NCBI GenBank assembly: GCA_018333865.1
Contig: JAGXSE010000057.1
Coordinates: forward strand, 1 to 64,000
From: Syntrophomonadaceae bacterium
GTDB lineage: Bacteria > Bacillota > PH28-bin88
Direction of reading: 5' to 3'
Length of the DNA: 64,000 nt
Part shown: positions 7,520 to 17,994 of the stretch, one piece after another
Layout: each line of letters begins with the position of its first letter
Numbering within the stretch: position 1 is the first letter of the stretch
Program-made: the position numbers and the translations under genes
Notes under the pieces: model-generated
What the model saw: only the letters and a program-made list of their open reading frames with translations
Databases searched by the model: none
What the model was told of the DNA's origin: nothing

Positions 7520-9334
7520 TTATTGCTTTGATCTTTTCAGGAATTCTTTCTCCCGCTGAAGGGCAGTTAATTCCACTATCAACTGGCGCTGGAGCTCCAG
7601 ATCGCCTACGTTTTCTATTTCTCTTATTCGCCGTTGCCTTTCCTCAACCTGCTTATTCAGACGAGAAATTTTTATTTGCCGCAATAAGTCTTGTAAGCTT
7701 CCGCCCAATGCCTTATCTTTGCTCATCACCCTTGCTAACAGATCCCTGGCAGCCCCGGAAGGAAGCAGATCTGCCAAGGCGGCCGGACTGGGAGGATCCG
7801 GGTTAAGACCCATCCACTCTTGCAGCACCTGAACAATATCCCTGGCAGCTTCATGCAGGAACACATCCTGACCCAATTCATCCTGCACCTGGTCCAAGGC
7901 TTCGGGTTCTTCCAAAAGGCGGAGCAAGAGATACTCCTCCACAGACAATAAGGCGACCGGACAATCATCATCCATATTATGCCTGAGAATTTCCTTCTTA
8001 TCCCGGTTAGTTCCATTTTTTTGCATTTGGCCGGAGCGCCGTCTGAGCTCAGAATATATAGCTTCTTCCGCCAGATCAAGCCTGGCGGCAACCAGCTTGA
8101 TATATTGCCCTCTTTCAATTGAGTTATCAAGCCGCTCCAGATCGGGCAGCAGGCGATTAACTACATCAACCTTCCCTTCAATCGTCCCGATTTTATGTGC
8201 CGCAATTTCCTTCTCCAATTTATATGCTATTAGGGGCAATGCCCTTTGTTCCACTAATTCCTTAAAGGCAGACGCCCCATGTTTCCGGATTAAGTCGTCG
8301 GGGTCCAGTTTAGCAGGCATTACTGCAACTTTTACCCGGCAGCCTGCCTCTTGCAACAGTTCCAGCCCGCGCAGGGTCGCCTTTTCCCCGGCGGCATCAG
8401 CGTCGTAAGCAATTACTACTTCCCGGGAAAAGCGTTTGAGCAGTTGAACCTGCTCTTTGGTCAGGGAAGTTCCCAAGGAGGCCACGGTATTGGCAAAACC
8501 ATACTGGTGAGCAGCAATGGCGTCCATATAACCTTCGACAATGATGGCATAACCTGTCTGCCTGATGGCGACTGCAGCCGAAGACAGCCCGTAAAGAAGC
8601 TTGCCTTTTTGAAACAATTGGGTTTCCGGGCTGTTCAAGTACTTAGGCAGGGAAGTGTCCAAGACCCTGCCGCCGAAACCTACAATCCTTTGCCGATGAT
8701 CAATGATGGGAAACATCAGGCGGCCCCTGAAGCGGTCATAAAAACCATCTCCCTTTTCCCTGGGCAAAACCAGTCCCGCAGCATGGATCTCTTGCTGGGC
8801 AAATCCCTTCTGGAATAGAAAACCGTTCAGGTAATCCCAACCCTCCATGGCCAATCCCAGCTTGAATTCTTTAATAACCCGCCCGTTAACTCCCCGCTGT
8901 TTTAAATAGGTTATGGCCGGCGCAGTATCTGATTGCATAGAGAGGTTCTTTTGATAGTAATCTGCTGCAATGGCCAAAATATCCAGGAGACGTTGCTGCT
9001 TTTTACGGGCCAGTTTCTCCTCAGGGCTTTGCTCTTTTTCAGGGAGGGAGATACCAGACCGATCCGCCAGCAAATTTACTGCTTCCACAAAAGATATATT
9101 CCTGACCTTCATTAGAAATGTGTAGACACTCCCACCGGTGCCGCAGCCAAAACAGTAAAACATTTGTTTGTCACTGCTGACACTGAAAGAAGGGGTATTC
9201 TCGGTATGAAAAGGACACCTCCCCCAAAAATTACGGCCCCGCTTCTTAAGCTCAATGTAATCGGAAACAACAGCAACTATATCTGCAGCAGAGCGAATTT
9301 CTTCTATCAAACCTTCGGGAATGGGCGCATGCAC
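7520..9334 (-). CDS. dnaG: DNA primase
   Basis: DnaG makes RNA primers for replication. The 604-residue protein has an N-terminal CHC2 zinc finger ([14 protein letters not shown]...CFGCGTGG, about 40-65), a catalytic core with the TOPRIM motifs [11 protein letters not shown] (about 260) and [12 protein letters not shown] (about 307), and a C-terminal helicase-interacting region from about 430. It lies upstream of rpoD. The 262 bp before it (9335-9596) hold a polypyrimidine tract and a copy of the 105-bp repeat. Confidence 0.96.
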   Translation of the reverse strand: MHAPIPEGLIEEIRSAADIVAVVSDYIELKKRGRNFWGRCPFHTENTPSFSVSSDKQMFYCFGCGTGGSVYTFLMKVRNISFVEAVNLLADRSGISLPEKEQSPEEKLARKKQQRLLDILAIAADYYQKNLSMQSDTAPAITYLKQRGVNGRVIKEFKLGLAMEGWDYLNGFLFQKGFAQQEIHAAGLVLPREKGDGFYDRFRGRLMFPIIDHRQRIVGFGGRVLDTSLPKYLNSPETQLFQKGKLLYGLSSAAVAIRQTGYAIIVEGYMDAIAAHQYGFANTVASLGTSLTKEQVQLLKRFSREVVIAYDADAAGEKATLRGLELLQEAGCRVKVAVMPAKLDPDDLIRKHGASAFKELVEQRALPLIAYKLEKEIAAHKIGTIEGKVDVVNRLLPDLERLDNSIERGQYIKLVAARLDLAEEAIYSELRRRSGQMQKNGTNRDKKEILRHNMDDDCPVALLSVEEYLLLRLLEEPEALDQVQDELGQDVFLHEAARDIVQVLQEWMGLNPDPPSPAALADLLPSGAARDLLARVMSKDKALGGSLQDLLRQIKISRLNKQVEERQRRIREIENVGDLELQRQLIVELTALQREKEFLKRSKQ

Positions 9335-9513
9335 AGGTCATCACCCCAGATTTTCCGCCTTAACCTTATGCCGAAGCCTGGTCCTAACTTAACCTCGCCG
9401 AGCATATTTTCTACTCTTTGGGGCTTTTGTTAAAATTGTTCGCCATTTTTTTGCATATTCCTGCTTCCAGCCTCTTGCCTTCTCTTGTTCTTGTCTCTTG
9501 TTTCCTGCCTCTT

Positions 9514-9617
9514 GAATGGGATACACCGCTTACAAATCGCTCTTGCCGCTTAAATTATCTAAAGTTAAGGTGACAGGGATATGCCTACCACATTCATTAT
9601 GAACGCGGAATGTCCCC
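9514..9617. repeat. 105-bp GGGGACA-bounded repeat, copy 1
   Basis: One end reads GAATGGGATACACCGCTTACAAATC and the other GAACGCGGAATGTCCCC. The same two ends, in the same order or inverted, recur at 11753-11857 and 31176-31280. The right end overlaps the DUF188 gene and encodes its last residues (GDIPRS) and stop. Confidence 0.75.
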
Positions 9618-10061
9618 GGAGTTATCCAAAAGATTGAGGAGCACCTGCGAAAACGTTTGCCGGTCAGTTTTATTGAAGGCCTTAGGGCCTTTCACCCGGC
9701 GACCGCCCCGCCTGAGTCGCCCGGCCAAATGCCGCTGCGCCAGCATGGCATCTATGTTTGCATTATGATAGATTAGACCCCGGGGTGAAACAGGAATGCC
9801 CCTGCGGGCAAGCACCACCGCAGCCAGTCCGAAGTCGCCTGTGACTACAATATCCCCGGGGTTAGTATAATTTGCTATATATAGATCAACTGCTTGAGGG
9901 AAGCTGTCTACCTGGATCTTGCGCAAAAATAGAGAAGAGCGTTCTGGAAGGAAATGAGCAAAGCTTGCAATCAGCCATACCTCCACCTGCCGCAGATCTG
10001 CAATATCGGCAATAAGGTTAACAACTGGACAGGAATCCGCATCTACCAAAACTTTAATCAT
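9597..10061 (-). CDS. DUF188 (YaiI/YqxD) family protein
   Basis: This 154-residue protein of the DUF188 family is a predicted PIN-like-fold protein with no firmly known reaction. Family motifs are visible: KVLVDADSCPV at the N terminus, DIVVTGDFGLAAVVLARRG near 75, and the basic GRLRRGGRRVKGPKAF near 118. The ATG at 10061 fits family N termini; the longer reading frame to 10148 adds a non-conserved leader. The last six codons lie in a repeat, so the natural C terminus may have been replaced. Confidence 0.88.
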   Translation of the reverse strand: MIKVLVDADSCPVVNLIADIADLRQVEVWLIASFAHFLPERSSLFLRKIQVDSFPQAVDLYIANYTNPGDIVVTGDFGLAAVVLARRGIPVSPRGLIYHNANIDAMLAQRHLAGRLRRGGRRVKGPKAFNKTDRQTFSQVLLNLLDNSGDIPRS

Positions 10062-10166
10062 CAATAAATCCGCCTTCAAATCCGCCTTCTTAGTGCATAG
10101 AACTCCTGATATGGGTGCAAAGCAATTTTTTATGAATAATATTGCCAACTGGTGGCAATATTATCT

Positions 10167-10252
10167 AAAGAAGGGCACATCCGCTTCTGTCGGGTACCGG
10201 TCAATACCCTGAATAGCCTGACCAGCGAAGAAAGCGGATGTTGCCCTTCTTT
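10167..10252. repeat. Long interrupted palindrome between dgt-like and DUF188 genes
   Basis: Arms of about 20 bp (AAAGAAGGGC..ACATCCGCTT against AAGCGGATGT..GCCCTTCTTT) enclose a second inverted pair (GGTCA...TGACC). One arm ends on the stop codon of the dGTPase-like gene. It may act as a terminator or be a small non-autonomous element. A separate short palindrome ATTGCC...GGCAAT lies at 10141-10159. Confidence 0.6.
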
Positions 10253-11252
10253 ATTTACCTGCAAAAGGCCGGGGAACAAACAGGTGCTGAAACTGGCCAA
10301 TGGCGAAACTGTCGGTCATCCCGGCAATATAGTCGCAAACTGCCCGTTCTGCCCCTTCGGCTTCAACAAAGGGACGATATTCTGGCGGGAGATTGCCAGG
10401 CTTTTCAACATAATACTGGTACAACTTTTGCACTAGCTGAATGGCCTTGCTCTCTTCCGTCTTAGCCAGTGAGCCGATATAGACTCTGTCAAAGAGGAAC
10501 GTGCGCAGCCGGTCGGTAGCTTGCCGAACCGCCGGGCTCATGGCAATCCGGGGCTGGTTCTGGCTTGTGATAATCAAGTCAACAACCATGGTATTAATGC
10601 GCAGGCTGTGCTGCCGGCCTAAAACTTCCAGACACTCTCCAGGGAGGTCCTCAGGCCTGATTACTCCCGCCCGCACCGCGTCATCAATATCATGATTGAT
10701 ATAGGCTACCCGGTCCGCAATCTTGACGATTTGTGCTTCCAGAGTGGCAGGAAGAGTTTCCCCGGTGTGGTTTAAAATCCCGTCTCGGACTTCCCAGGTC
10801 AGGTTTAATCCTGTCCGTTGCTCCAGTTTATCTACCACGCGGAGACTCTGGACATTATGGCGAAAGCCGCCAGGGATTATTTCATTCAGGGCTGCTTCCC
10901 CTGCATGGCCAAAAGGAGTATGACCAAGGTCATGGCCCAAGGCTACAGCCTCAGTTAAATCTTCATTGAGCTTCAGTGCTCTGGCAATGGTCCGGCTAAT
11001 CTGAGCCACTTCCAGGGTATGGGTTAAGCGGGTGCGAAAATGATCCCCTTCTGGGGCAATAAACACCTGGGTTTTATCTTTCAGCCGGCGGAAGGCCTTG
11101 GAATGAATAATCCGGTCTCTGTCCCGCTGAAAGTCGGTCCGGATGGCGCACTGGACTTCTTGCTTTTGCCGGCCCCTGCTCTGACTGCTTTTGGCGGCAA
11201 AGGGTGAAAGGGTTTCCTGTTCATTTTGCTCAACTTTTTCCCGCCACTGCAT
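10251..11252 (-). CDS. Deoxyguanosinetriphosphate triphosphohydrolase-like protein
   Basis: This is a dGTPase/HD-domain nucleotide triphosphohydrolase of 333 residues, expected to release triphosphate from deoxynucleotides. The HD signature is clear: RTRLTHTLEVAQISRTIA (about 70), then AVALGHDLGHTPFGHAGE (about 100). Downstream come ILNHTG and VKIADRVAYINHDIDDA. The ATG at 11252 has GGAGG eight bases upstream; an in-frame GTG at 11288 would add 12 non-conserved residues. Confidence 0.92.
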   Translation of the reverse strand: MQWREKVEQNEQETLSPFAAKSSQSRGRQKQEVQCAIRTDFQRDRDRIIHSKAFRRLKDKTQVFIAPEGDHFRTRLTHTLEVAQISRTIARALKLNEDLTEAVALGHDLGHTPFGHAGEAALNEIIPGGFRHNVQSLRVVDKLEQRTGLNLTWEVRDGILNHTGETLPATLEAQIVKIADRVAYINHDIDDAVRAGVIRPEDLPGECLEVLGRQHSLRINTMVVDLIITSQNQPRIAMSPAVRQATDRLRTFLFDRVYIGSLAKTEESKAIQLVQKLYQYYVEKPGNLPPEYRPFVEAEGAERAVCDYIAGMTDSFAIGQFQHLFVPRPFAGK

Positions 11253-11471
11253 TACTAAAATCCTCCGCCACAAGGAGGCTGTGGCCACTTAATCCGATTC
11301 AAACCTATACTCAACATACTTTCCACCTCCTTGACTTATATAACAAGAATATACGTTCTGAAAACGATGTTTTCCTTCAGCGGCAGATATTTTTCTAAAT
11401 TTTTCAATACCTTATGGCAGATGTTAAAAGCGTTTGGCATGTTAATTATGCATAACAGCACTAAAACAGGG

Positions 11472-11498
11472 AAAGAGCTGCCTTTGGGCAGCTCTTTC
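11472..11498 (-). terminator. Terminator after the tautomerase gene
   Basis: AAAGAGCTGCC, loop CAAA, GGCAGCTCTTT and a moderately T-rich CCCTGTTTT follow the stop on the minus strand by three bases. Confidence 0.75.
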
Positions 11499-11501
11499 GC
11501 A

Positions 11502-11708
11502 TCAGGATTTATTCTTTTCGGCATCTATGTCGCTGCGCAGGCGACCAGCTTTACCCAAGTTATGGGTGGCTATATCCTGCATGATAATGGTCACAGCCTC
11601 TGGCCCCACCTTGGCAATACGGCAGACCTCTTTCGTGATCGCCTCGACCAGCTCTCGTTTTTGTTCCATCGTCCGACCTTCGATCAATTGAATAGTTATG
11701 ATTGGCAT
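11502..11708 (-). CDS. 4-oxalocrotonate tautomerase family protein
   Basis: This small tautomerase has 68 residues. The start at 11708 gives MPIITIQLIEGR, which exposes the catalytic Pro-1 after Met removal. The upstream in-frame Met (11717) would bury it and is rejected. The body follows the family: EQKRELVEAITKEV, then VTIIMQDI. The natural substrate is unknown for most chromosomal members. It stands alone with its own terminator. Confidence 0.88.
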   Translation of the reverse strand: MPIITIQLIEGRTMEQKRELVEAITKEVCRIAKVGPEAVTIIMQDIATHNLGKAGRLRSDIDAEKNKS

Positions 11709-11752
11709 CACACTCACCTCCTCAAAAACGTCAATTTGCTGGGATTATTATT

Positions 11753-11857
11753 GGGGACATTCCGCGTTCAATATAAATGCGGCAGGTATGTCCCCGCAAC
11801 ATTAACCTTAGCTAATTTTTTTGGCAAAAAGGATTTGTAAGCGGTGTGTCCCCGTTC
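11753..11857. repeat. 105-bp GGGGACA-bounded repeat, copy 2
   Basis: This copy is inverted relative to copies 1 and 3. It starts GGGGACATTCCGCGTTC and ends GATTTGTAAGCGGTGTGTCCCC. The interior shares TTAGCTAA and an internal GGTATGTCCCC. Confidence 0.75.
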
Positions 11858-11924
11858 ATTATATCCTACAAATCTCCAGGCATCAAGCAGGCGAAGAAGG
11901 CTTGCTCCTTTTCTACATATCCAA

Positions 11925-14243
11925 CTACCTCTTTGCCCGCCTGTCCCGCACATAAAGGCTGCCTGGCTCTGCCTTGGCACGCCTCTTCAGTTGGGCGGCA
12001 GTCTCGGCCAATGACTTGTAATCTCTTTCATTCTCACAATCAATAACAGCCAGTGAGACTGTTGTCAAGGGCAGCCACCCCTGCCGTCCAAACCGGTCAT
12101 GACCGTAAAAGGCTCTCCTGGCCCGGTCTGCGGGAGAAAAACAATGACCGGACAAGCGGTCAAAAAGCTGAATTATCTTGTGGCAAATCAGCTCCGCGCA
12201 TTCCGGCCTGGTAATTGCGATCAGATCATCCCCGCCGATGTGCCCAACAAAGTCGCCGTCTTTGCCATACTTTCGAGTACTGTGTAGAATTATTTTGGAC
12301 AGAAGCAAAATCATTTTGTCGCCATGCTTGAATCCATAAGTGTCGTTATAGGATTTAAACCCGTCCAGATCGGCGTAGATGACGCTGCTGTTTTGCCCGT
12401 GCCGGGCTCTTTTGGACAGTTCTTCCTCAATAGCCAGATTGCCGGGCAGGCCGCTCAAAGGGTTTGCCCCCTTGGCGAGTTCAATCTGCACCCGGGTCAG
12501 GGTATCAAGCAGCCGCTGGACGGACACTACTCCGACTAAGCTTCCGTTCGCATCCACTACCACGAGGTCATCATACAGCTTGTCCTGATCCCGGCTCATT
12601 GCCAGTTCTGCCGCCTGCTCCAAAATAGTGTCGGCACGGATGATCAATGGTTTGTGGTCCATCAACACCGAGATCTGACGTTGGTAATAGAGGGGGATCC
12701 CATACAGGGAACCGAGTGTCCGGTAAAGGTTTTGTCCCATCACGAGCCCTGCGACTTCATGCCCTTTAACCACCACCAGACTGCTGTACGGTTGCTGGGC
12801 GACCTCCAGCATCTCTTTGACCTTCGCAACCGGAGCTTCTTCGTTAACCACCAGTGCCGGCACAGCTAGATCGCCGACCCACAAGTAACGCGGCCTGCTG
12901 GCCTGATCGCCAATTCTTTGGCGCCGGATGTAGGCGACTACCTCCTTGGCAGCGGGCGGTTTGGGAAATTTGGGGTGAGCCAGAAAATAGCCTTGTGCGT
13001 AGTGCACTCCCTTTAACAGTAAGGCATTAAGTTCGTTCTGAGTCTCAACTCCCTCGGCAATCACCCTGCAGTTGATTTTCGCGGCCAGGCTGATTAAGGC
13101 ATCCACAACGGCCTGCCGGCTTGGATCGTTGTCGATGTTCCGCACCAGGGACATGTCAATTTTAAGGAAATCCGGCTTTATTTCGGCAATGGTCTGCAAG
13201 CCGGAAAAACCGGCGCCAACATCGTCGATGGCGATCCGGTATCCTTGACTACGATAGTTTTCCACTACGCGCTTAAAGGATAGATAATCTTTAATACTGT
13301 GCTGCTCTGTGATCTCAAAAACGATGTTGCGGGGAACCAGGCCAAATTTATTTAACATCTGCAGGGTTTCACCCTTGACAAAATTCGGGTCGCTGATAGA
13401 CCGGGGGTGGACATTCAGAAAAAGTTTTTGCTCCGGACCCAAATCGCCAAGACTGCTAATCGCCTTTTCCCGGCTGACCTTCTCCGTGGGAAACAGCATC
13501 CCCATCTCTTCCGCAAAGCCGAAGAAGATATCCGGCCGGCTGAAATAACTGTCTTTTGGACCACGGGTCAAGGCCTCCCATCCCAGTATTTCTCCGGTCG
13601 ATAAAGAAACAACCGGTTGATACAGGGTGGTAAGCATCTTGTGATCGAGAATCTCCAAGAACTCTTTTTTATGCCTTAAAGTATCCAGGCCTATGGCACC
13701 TTTTGCTACCCGCTGAGCCTCCCGTAGCGCATTATACAGCTTGATATCCGGCTGTAGGCCATTTAATGGATCGATCACGGAACAGCCCAGGTGCAGTTCT
13801 AGTTCACAGCCTGTTAGTTGCATCAGCCTTGGATTCAACTCTTCCTTTAAGGACAGACGCAATGCGATGGCTAAGTCTAACAGATGTTCCTGTGAATGCT
13901 TGTCATCGAGGGTCAGCAGGACCACGAAATCGTCAGCCCATAAGTGATCTGTGGCCAAAATGCGGGCGTTAGGGACCAACTCCGCCATTTTATGCCGGAA
14001 AGCCCCTTCCAGCAGGACCAGGACCTGATTGGCGACCAGCGAACCTCGCAGATGCAGTATTTCGTGAAACTTCACGATATCCAGGAAGATTATCCCAACC
14101 GATTTGCCGGCAGCGAGAACCCGCATCAGTTTACGCATAAAAGACACCTGACCGATGGATTGATGATGGACAAATATTCTGCGCTGACGATAGTGGAGCA
14201 GGTCGTTGACTAGCTCAGAAATATCCCTGATTATAAGGATCAC
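11925..14243 (-). CDS. Cyclic di-GMP signalling protein, degenerate GGDEF-EAL-CBS-CBS-GGDEF
   Basis: This 772-residue cytosolic protein appears to have five domains. Residues about 30-180 form a GGDEF-like domain whose signature is degraded to WADDF. Residues about 200-440 form an EAL phosphodiesterase domain with its key motifs kept (WEAL, FLNVHP, FEITE, DDVGAGFSG, KIDMSLV, AEGVET). Two CBS modules lie at about 450-595. A C-terminal GGDEF domain carries GGDDL instead of GG(D/E)EF. Phosphodiesterase activity is likely, possibly tuned by nucleotides bound to the CBS pair; cyclase activity is doubtful. No membrane segment is seen. The 260 bp upstream hold only AT-rich DNA. Confidence 0.88.
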   Translation of the reverse strand: MILIIRDISELVNDLLHYRQRRIFVHHQSIGQVSFMRKLMRVLAAGKSVGIIFLDIVKFHEILHLRGSLVANQVLVLLEGAFRHKMAELVPNARILATDHLWADDFVVLLTLDDKHSQEHLLDLAIALRLSLKEELNPRLMQLTGCELELHLGCSVIDPLNGLQPDIKLYNALREAQRVAKGAIGLDTLRHKKEFLEILDHKMLTTLYQPVVSLSTGEILGWEALTRGPKDSYFSRPDIFFGFAEEMGMLFPTEKVSREKAISSLGDLGPEQKLFLNVHPRSISDPNFVKGETLQMLNKFGLVPRNIVFEITEQHSIKDYLSFKRVVENYRSQGYRIAIDDVGAGFSGLQTIAEIKPDFLKIDMSLVRNIDNDPSRQAVVDALISLAAKINCRVIAEGVETQNELNALLLKGVHYAQGYFLAHPKFPKPPAAKEVVAYIRRQRIGDQASRPRYLWVGDLAVPALVVNEEAPVAKVKEMLEVAQQPYSSLVVVKGHEVAGLVMGQNLYRTLGSLYGIPLYYQRQISVLMDHKPLIIRADTILEQAAELAMSRDQDKLYDDLVVVDANGSLVGVVSVQRLLDTLTRVQIELAKGANPLSGLPGNLAIEEELSKRARHGQNSSVIYADLDGFKSYNDTYGFKHGDKMILLLSKIILHSTRKYGKDGDFVGHIGGDDLIAITRPECAELICHKIIQLFDRLSGHCFSPADRARRAFYGHDRFGRQGWLPLTTVSLAVIDCENERDYKSLAETAAQLKRRAKAEPGSLYVRDRRAKR

Positions 14244-14503
14244 CTGCTATCATTTTCAAACTCGATGACTGTTGAACTTGAACTTTGTCTATATTATTAT
14301 CTTCGCCAGCTCCATAGAGCAAGTATTTTTTGTTAATTTTTTGTTAAATTTTGCCTGAACAGGCGGAGAGCGGAGCTTTATCGGGATCAGATTTTAGCCG
14401 CTGTTGAAGTTGCAAGGAGCAGCTAGGCTGAGATTTGCACTGGGTATACTCAAGCGGATATCCCCCATTGGTTCTGTAAATTCTTTTCCGTTAGATAGAG
14501 AAA

Positions 14504-15244
14504 CTACCTGAAAACCCGTGCCAGATCCGCAGATAGTCCTTCAAAGATGCAGGAACGCACACAATCCGGTTCGCGGTAGGTGATCATGCCGCCGATATCT
14601 TTGTTTTCGAGCAGGTAAACGATTACTTCCTTGTTGAGCGGATTGACAACCCAGTATTCCCTGACACCGCACGACATGTACAGGTCGAGCTTTTTGACCA
14701 TATCCTTGCTGCGTGTGCTTTCCGATAAAATCTCTACGACAAGGGCCGGGACACCCATATAATAGTCATTTTCTGCTAATTTTTCCTCCAGGTCGCAGAT
14801 CACCATCAGATCAGGCTGGACCACATTAATATCTTCCAGGTGCCTCTTTAAGGTAATATCATACGGGGCCACCATGGGCCGGCATTTTTTTCCTTGAAAC
14901 CAGTTGAAGAATATCCCAAACAGTTCGGTTAAGGCGATCTGGTGTGTCGTCTTCGGCGAGGCAAGATAGTATATTTCCCCGTCAATATATTCGTACCGCT
15001 CCTCGGTATCTTTGGTCAATGCCAGAAACTCCTCGTATGACGCTTTTCTGCCGCCGTACCACCCGTATTTCGTCAAGTTTTCCGACACTGCACCTGCCGC
15101 CGCGCCTCCGCCCGAAACAGCGCCTTCGACCGCTGACAATTTTGCGATAACCATCCCATTCCGGGTAATGAAAATATCCTCCTTCACCGCCAGCATCAGG
15201 TATTTGCCGAAATTGTTTTGCAGTTCCGTTGAACTCACGATCAC
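14504..15244 (-). CDS. Phd-like antitoxin domain fused to Uma2-family (DUF820) nuclease-like protein
   Basis: Residues 1-40 (MIVSSTELQNNFGKYLMLAV, then DIFITRNGMVIAKL) look like a Phd/YefM DNA-binding antitoxin N terminus. A Gly/Ala-rich linker (about 41-60) follows. Residues about 65-246 are a Uma2-type PD-(D/E)XK domain: EERYEYIDGEIY, VQPDLMVICD, PALVVEILSEST, KLDLYMSCGVREYWVVNP. The GTG start at 15244 has AAGGAGG upstream. Uma2 proteins are common and poorly understood, and this fused architecture is unusual. No separate toxin gene is adjacent. Confidence 0.85.
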   Translation of the reverse strand: MIVSSTELQNNFGKYLMLAVKEDIFITRNGMVIAKLSAVEGAVSGGGAAAGAVSENLTKYGWYGGRKASYEEFLALTKDTEERYEYIDGEIYYLASPKTTHQIALTELFGIFFNWFQGKKCRPMVAPYDITLKRHLEDINVVQPDLMVICDLEEKLAENDYYMGVPALVVEILSESTRSKDMVKKLDLYMSCGVREYWVVNPLNKEVIVYLLENKDIGGMITYREPDCVRSCIFEGLSADLARVFR

Positions 15245-15336
15245 GGCTCCACCCTCCTTGATTAGCTAAAATATTCAATCTAGCTAATGCCATTTTATGC
15301 CTTGAAGAAATTTATGTCAAGGAAACCTGGAGGCTG

Positions 15337-17994
15337 TCATTTCAATTGGCCTTTTTTGATTACGGCGGCCTGGGCTGCAGCCAGCCGGGCAATGGGCACC
15401 CGGTACGGGGAGCAGCTGACATAGTCAAGGCCCAGGTGGTGGCAGAATTCGATGGATAAAGGCTCGCCGCCGTGCTCGCCGCAAATCCCGATTAAAAGAT
15501 CAGGTCTTTCGCGCCGCCCCTTTTCCACCGCCATGGCCATCAGGCTGCCGACACCTTCCCGGTCCAGGACCACAAAGGGATTGTCCTTTAAGATTTTTTT
15601 CTCCAGGTATACCGCCAGGAATTTTCCTTCTGCATCATCCCGGCTGAAACCCAGGGTGGTCTGGGTTAAATCATTGGTGCCAAAAGAAAAGAATTCGGCC
15701 TCCCGGGCAAGTTTATCCGCTGTGGCACAGGCCCGGGGAACCTCAATCATGGTGCCGACAGTATAGCTGACAGCTATTCCTGTTTCCGCCTGCACCCGGC
15801 TTGCCACTGCATTAACCAAATCCTTGAGGACAGCCAGTTCCTCCACCATGCCAACGAGAGGGATCTCTATTTCCGGATAAAGCCGGCAGCCTGCTCTGAC
15901 CAGATCGGTTGCTGCCAGGAAAATAGCGCGAACCTGCATGGCATAGATCTCCGGATAGGAAATACCCAGGCGGCAACCCCGGTGGCCCAGCATCGGGTTA
16001 TACTCGGACAGGCTTCTTACCTTGCGCAAAAGGGCTTCTTTTTCTGCCAGCAGGGCTTTGTCGCCCCCGGTCAGACGCAAGGTGTTGATTTCTACCGCTA
16101 AATCCTCGCTGTTGGGTAAAAACTCGTGCAGCGGTGGGTCTAACAGCCGGATGGTAACTGGATAGCCCTCCATGGCTTGAAAAATCCCGTAGAAATCTTC
16201 CCGCTGCAATGGCAATAATTTCGCCAAAGCCTCTTCCCGTTCTTCCTTGTCCGCCGCAAGAATCATCTCTTGCACTATGGGCAACCGGTCCTGGGCCATA
16301 AACATATGCTCTGTCCGACAAAGGCCGATGCCGGCAGCCCCGAATTCCCTGGCTTTTGCAGCATCCTTAGGGGTGTCGGCATTAGCCCGCACATCAAGCC
16401 GCCGCAGTTCATCCGCCCAGCCTAAAAGGGTTTGGAACTCGTCAGACAGTTGGGGGTCAATCATGGGGATTTGGCCCATGATCACCCTGCCGGTCCCTCC
16501 GTCAATGGAAATGGTTTCGCCAGTTCTAATCCGCGAATCTCCTACAATAATCTGCTCCTCGTCGGGGAGAATCTTTAACGCATCGCATCCGGCAACACAG
16601 GGTTTGCCCATATGGCGGGCAACCACCGCGGCATGGCTGGTCATGCCGCCGCGGCTGGTTAAAATCCCCTGGGCAGCCACCATGCCATGAATATCATCGG
16701 GGGTGGTCTCCGTCCGCACCAGGATTACCTTCCGGCCTTCCCCCGCCAGTTTTTCCGCTGTGTCAGCATCCAGGGTTACCACTCCGGTAGCAGCGCCAGG
16801 GGAAGCAGGCAGTCCTCTGGCAATCACCTGGAGTTTGGCCGCTGGGTCAATCCGCCGATGCAGCAGTTGTTCCAGCTGCCCAGGGTCGACTCGCTGCAGA
16901 GCCTCTTCCTTTGTAATTAAACCTTCGTTAACCATCGCCACCGCGATATTAACAGCAGCCGCAGCTGTCCGCTTGCCGCTCCTGGTCTGCAGGATAAAGA
17001 GGCGATCACGTTCGATGGTGAATTCAATATCCTGCATCTCCCGATAATGGCGTTCCAACAGCTGGCAGGTATCCGCCAACTGCCGGAATGCTTCGGGAAG
17101 ATCCTTCGCCAGGCTGGCAATGGGCTCCGGGGTACGGATGCCTGCCACCACGTCTTCACCCTGGGCATTTAAAAGGTACTCCCCATAAAGGGCTCTTTCC
17201 CCGGTAGACGGATTGCGGGTAAAAGCTACTCCGGTACCGCAGTCTGATCCCATGTTGCCAAACACCATCGCCTGAACGTTGACCGCTGTTCCCAGATCAT
17301 CAGGGATCTTGTTGACTTTCCGGTAGGTGACCGCCCTGGGGGTATGCCAGGAAGCAAAAACGGCTTGAATAGCCATATTTAACTGGCGGGCAGGCTCCTG
17401 GGGAAAGGGCACCCTGGCATACCGCAAGACCAGCCCTTTATATTCTTCAACCAGCTGGATCAGGAGTTCTGCCGGCAGCTGGTGGTCAAGCCGGGCTTCA
17501 GCCTTAGCTTTGAGGTTTTCCAGGGCGTTTTCAAACAACCGGTGCTCTACTCCCAGGACCACATCGCCAAACATTTGGATAAACCGGCGGTAGCAGTCAA
17601 ATGCGAAGCGCCGGTCCCCTGTAGCTTTGGCCAAACCTTCTACTGTGGTGTCATTCAGGCCAAGGTTTAAAATGGTGTCCATCATGCCGGGCATGGACAC
17701 CGGCGCCCCGGACCGGACCGAAATTAACAAGGGATCCGCCGGGTGGCCGAATTTCTTGCCCGTCTGTTTTTCCAAAACTTGCAGCATTTGGTGCAATTCT
17801 TCTTCCAGCCCATGGGGGAAGACCTTTCCACCCGCATAATACCTTTTGCAGGCCTCGGTGGTGATAGTGAAGCCCGGCGGCACGGCAAGACCGATTTTTG
17901 TCATTTCGGCCAGGTTGGCTCCCTTCCCGCCTAATAGCAGTTTCTGGCCGGCATCGCCCTCTCCGAACAAATAAATATACCTGCTATTTGCCAT
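15337..17994 (-). CDS. ppdK: Pyruvate, phosphate dikinase
   Basis: The enzyme interconverts pyruvate, ATP and phosphate with phosphoenolpyruvate, AMP and pyrophosphate. At 885 residues it is full length. The N-terminal ATP-grasp domain starts with [10 protein letters not shown]. The phosphohistidine domain has [19 protein letters not shown] (His near 453). The C-terminal PEP/pyruvate barrel has GLCRTEHMF and [13 protein letters not shown] and ends with [10 protein letters not shown]. It overlaps the regulatory-protein gene upstream by 11 bp. In this organism it may serve gluconeogenesis from pyruvate, which the purine pathway would supply. Confidence 0.96.
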   Translation of the reverse strand: MANSRYIYLFGEGDAGQKLLLGGKGANLAEMTKIGLAVPPGFTITTEACKRYYAGGKVFPHGLEEELHQMLQVLEKQTGKKFGHPADPLLISVRSGAPVSMPGMMDTILNLGLNDTTVEGLAKATGDRRFAFDCYRRFIQMFGDVVLGVEHRLFENALENLKAKAEARLDHQLPAELLIQLVEEYKGLVLRYARVPFPQEPARQLNMAIQAVFASWHTPRAVTYRKVNKIPDDLGTAVNVQAMVFGNMGSDCGTGVAFTRNPSTGERALYGEYLLNAQGEDVVAGIRTPEPIASLAKDLPEAFRQLADTCQLLERHYREMQDIEFTIERDRLFILQTRSGKRTAAAAVNIAVAMVNEGLITKEEALQRVDPGQLEQLLHRRIDPAAKLQVIARGLPASPGAATGVVTLDADTAEKLAGEGRKVILVRTETTPDDIHGMVAAQGILTSRGGMTSHAAVVARHMGKPCVAGCDALKILPDEEQIIVGDSRIRTGETISIDGGTGRVIMGQIPMIDPQLSDEFQTLLGWADELRRLDVRANADTPKDAAKAREFGAAGIGLCRTEHMFMAQDRLPIVQEMILAADKEEREEALAKLLPLQREDFYGIFQAMEGYPVTIRLLDPPLHEFLPNSEDLAVEINTLRLTGGDKALLAEKEALLRKVRSLSEYNPMLGHRGCRLGISYPEIYAMQVRAIFLAATDLVRAGCRLYPEIEIPLVGMVEELAVLKDLVNAVASRVQAETGIAVSYTVGTMIEVPRACATADKLAREAEFFSFGTNDLTQTTLGFSRDDAEGKFLAVYLEKKILKDNPFVVLDREGVGSLMAMAVEKGRRERPDLLIGICGEHGGEPLSIEFCHHLGLDYVSCSPYRVPIARLAAAQAAVIKKGQLK

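Noticed and set aside
11768-11980. 70-codon minus-strand frame between the tautomerase and GGDEF genes
   Set aside because: It spans a repeat copy and the end of the GGDEF gene in another frame; no similarity to known families.
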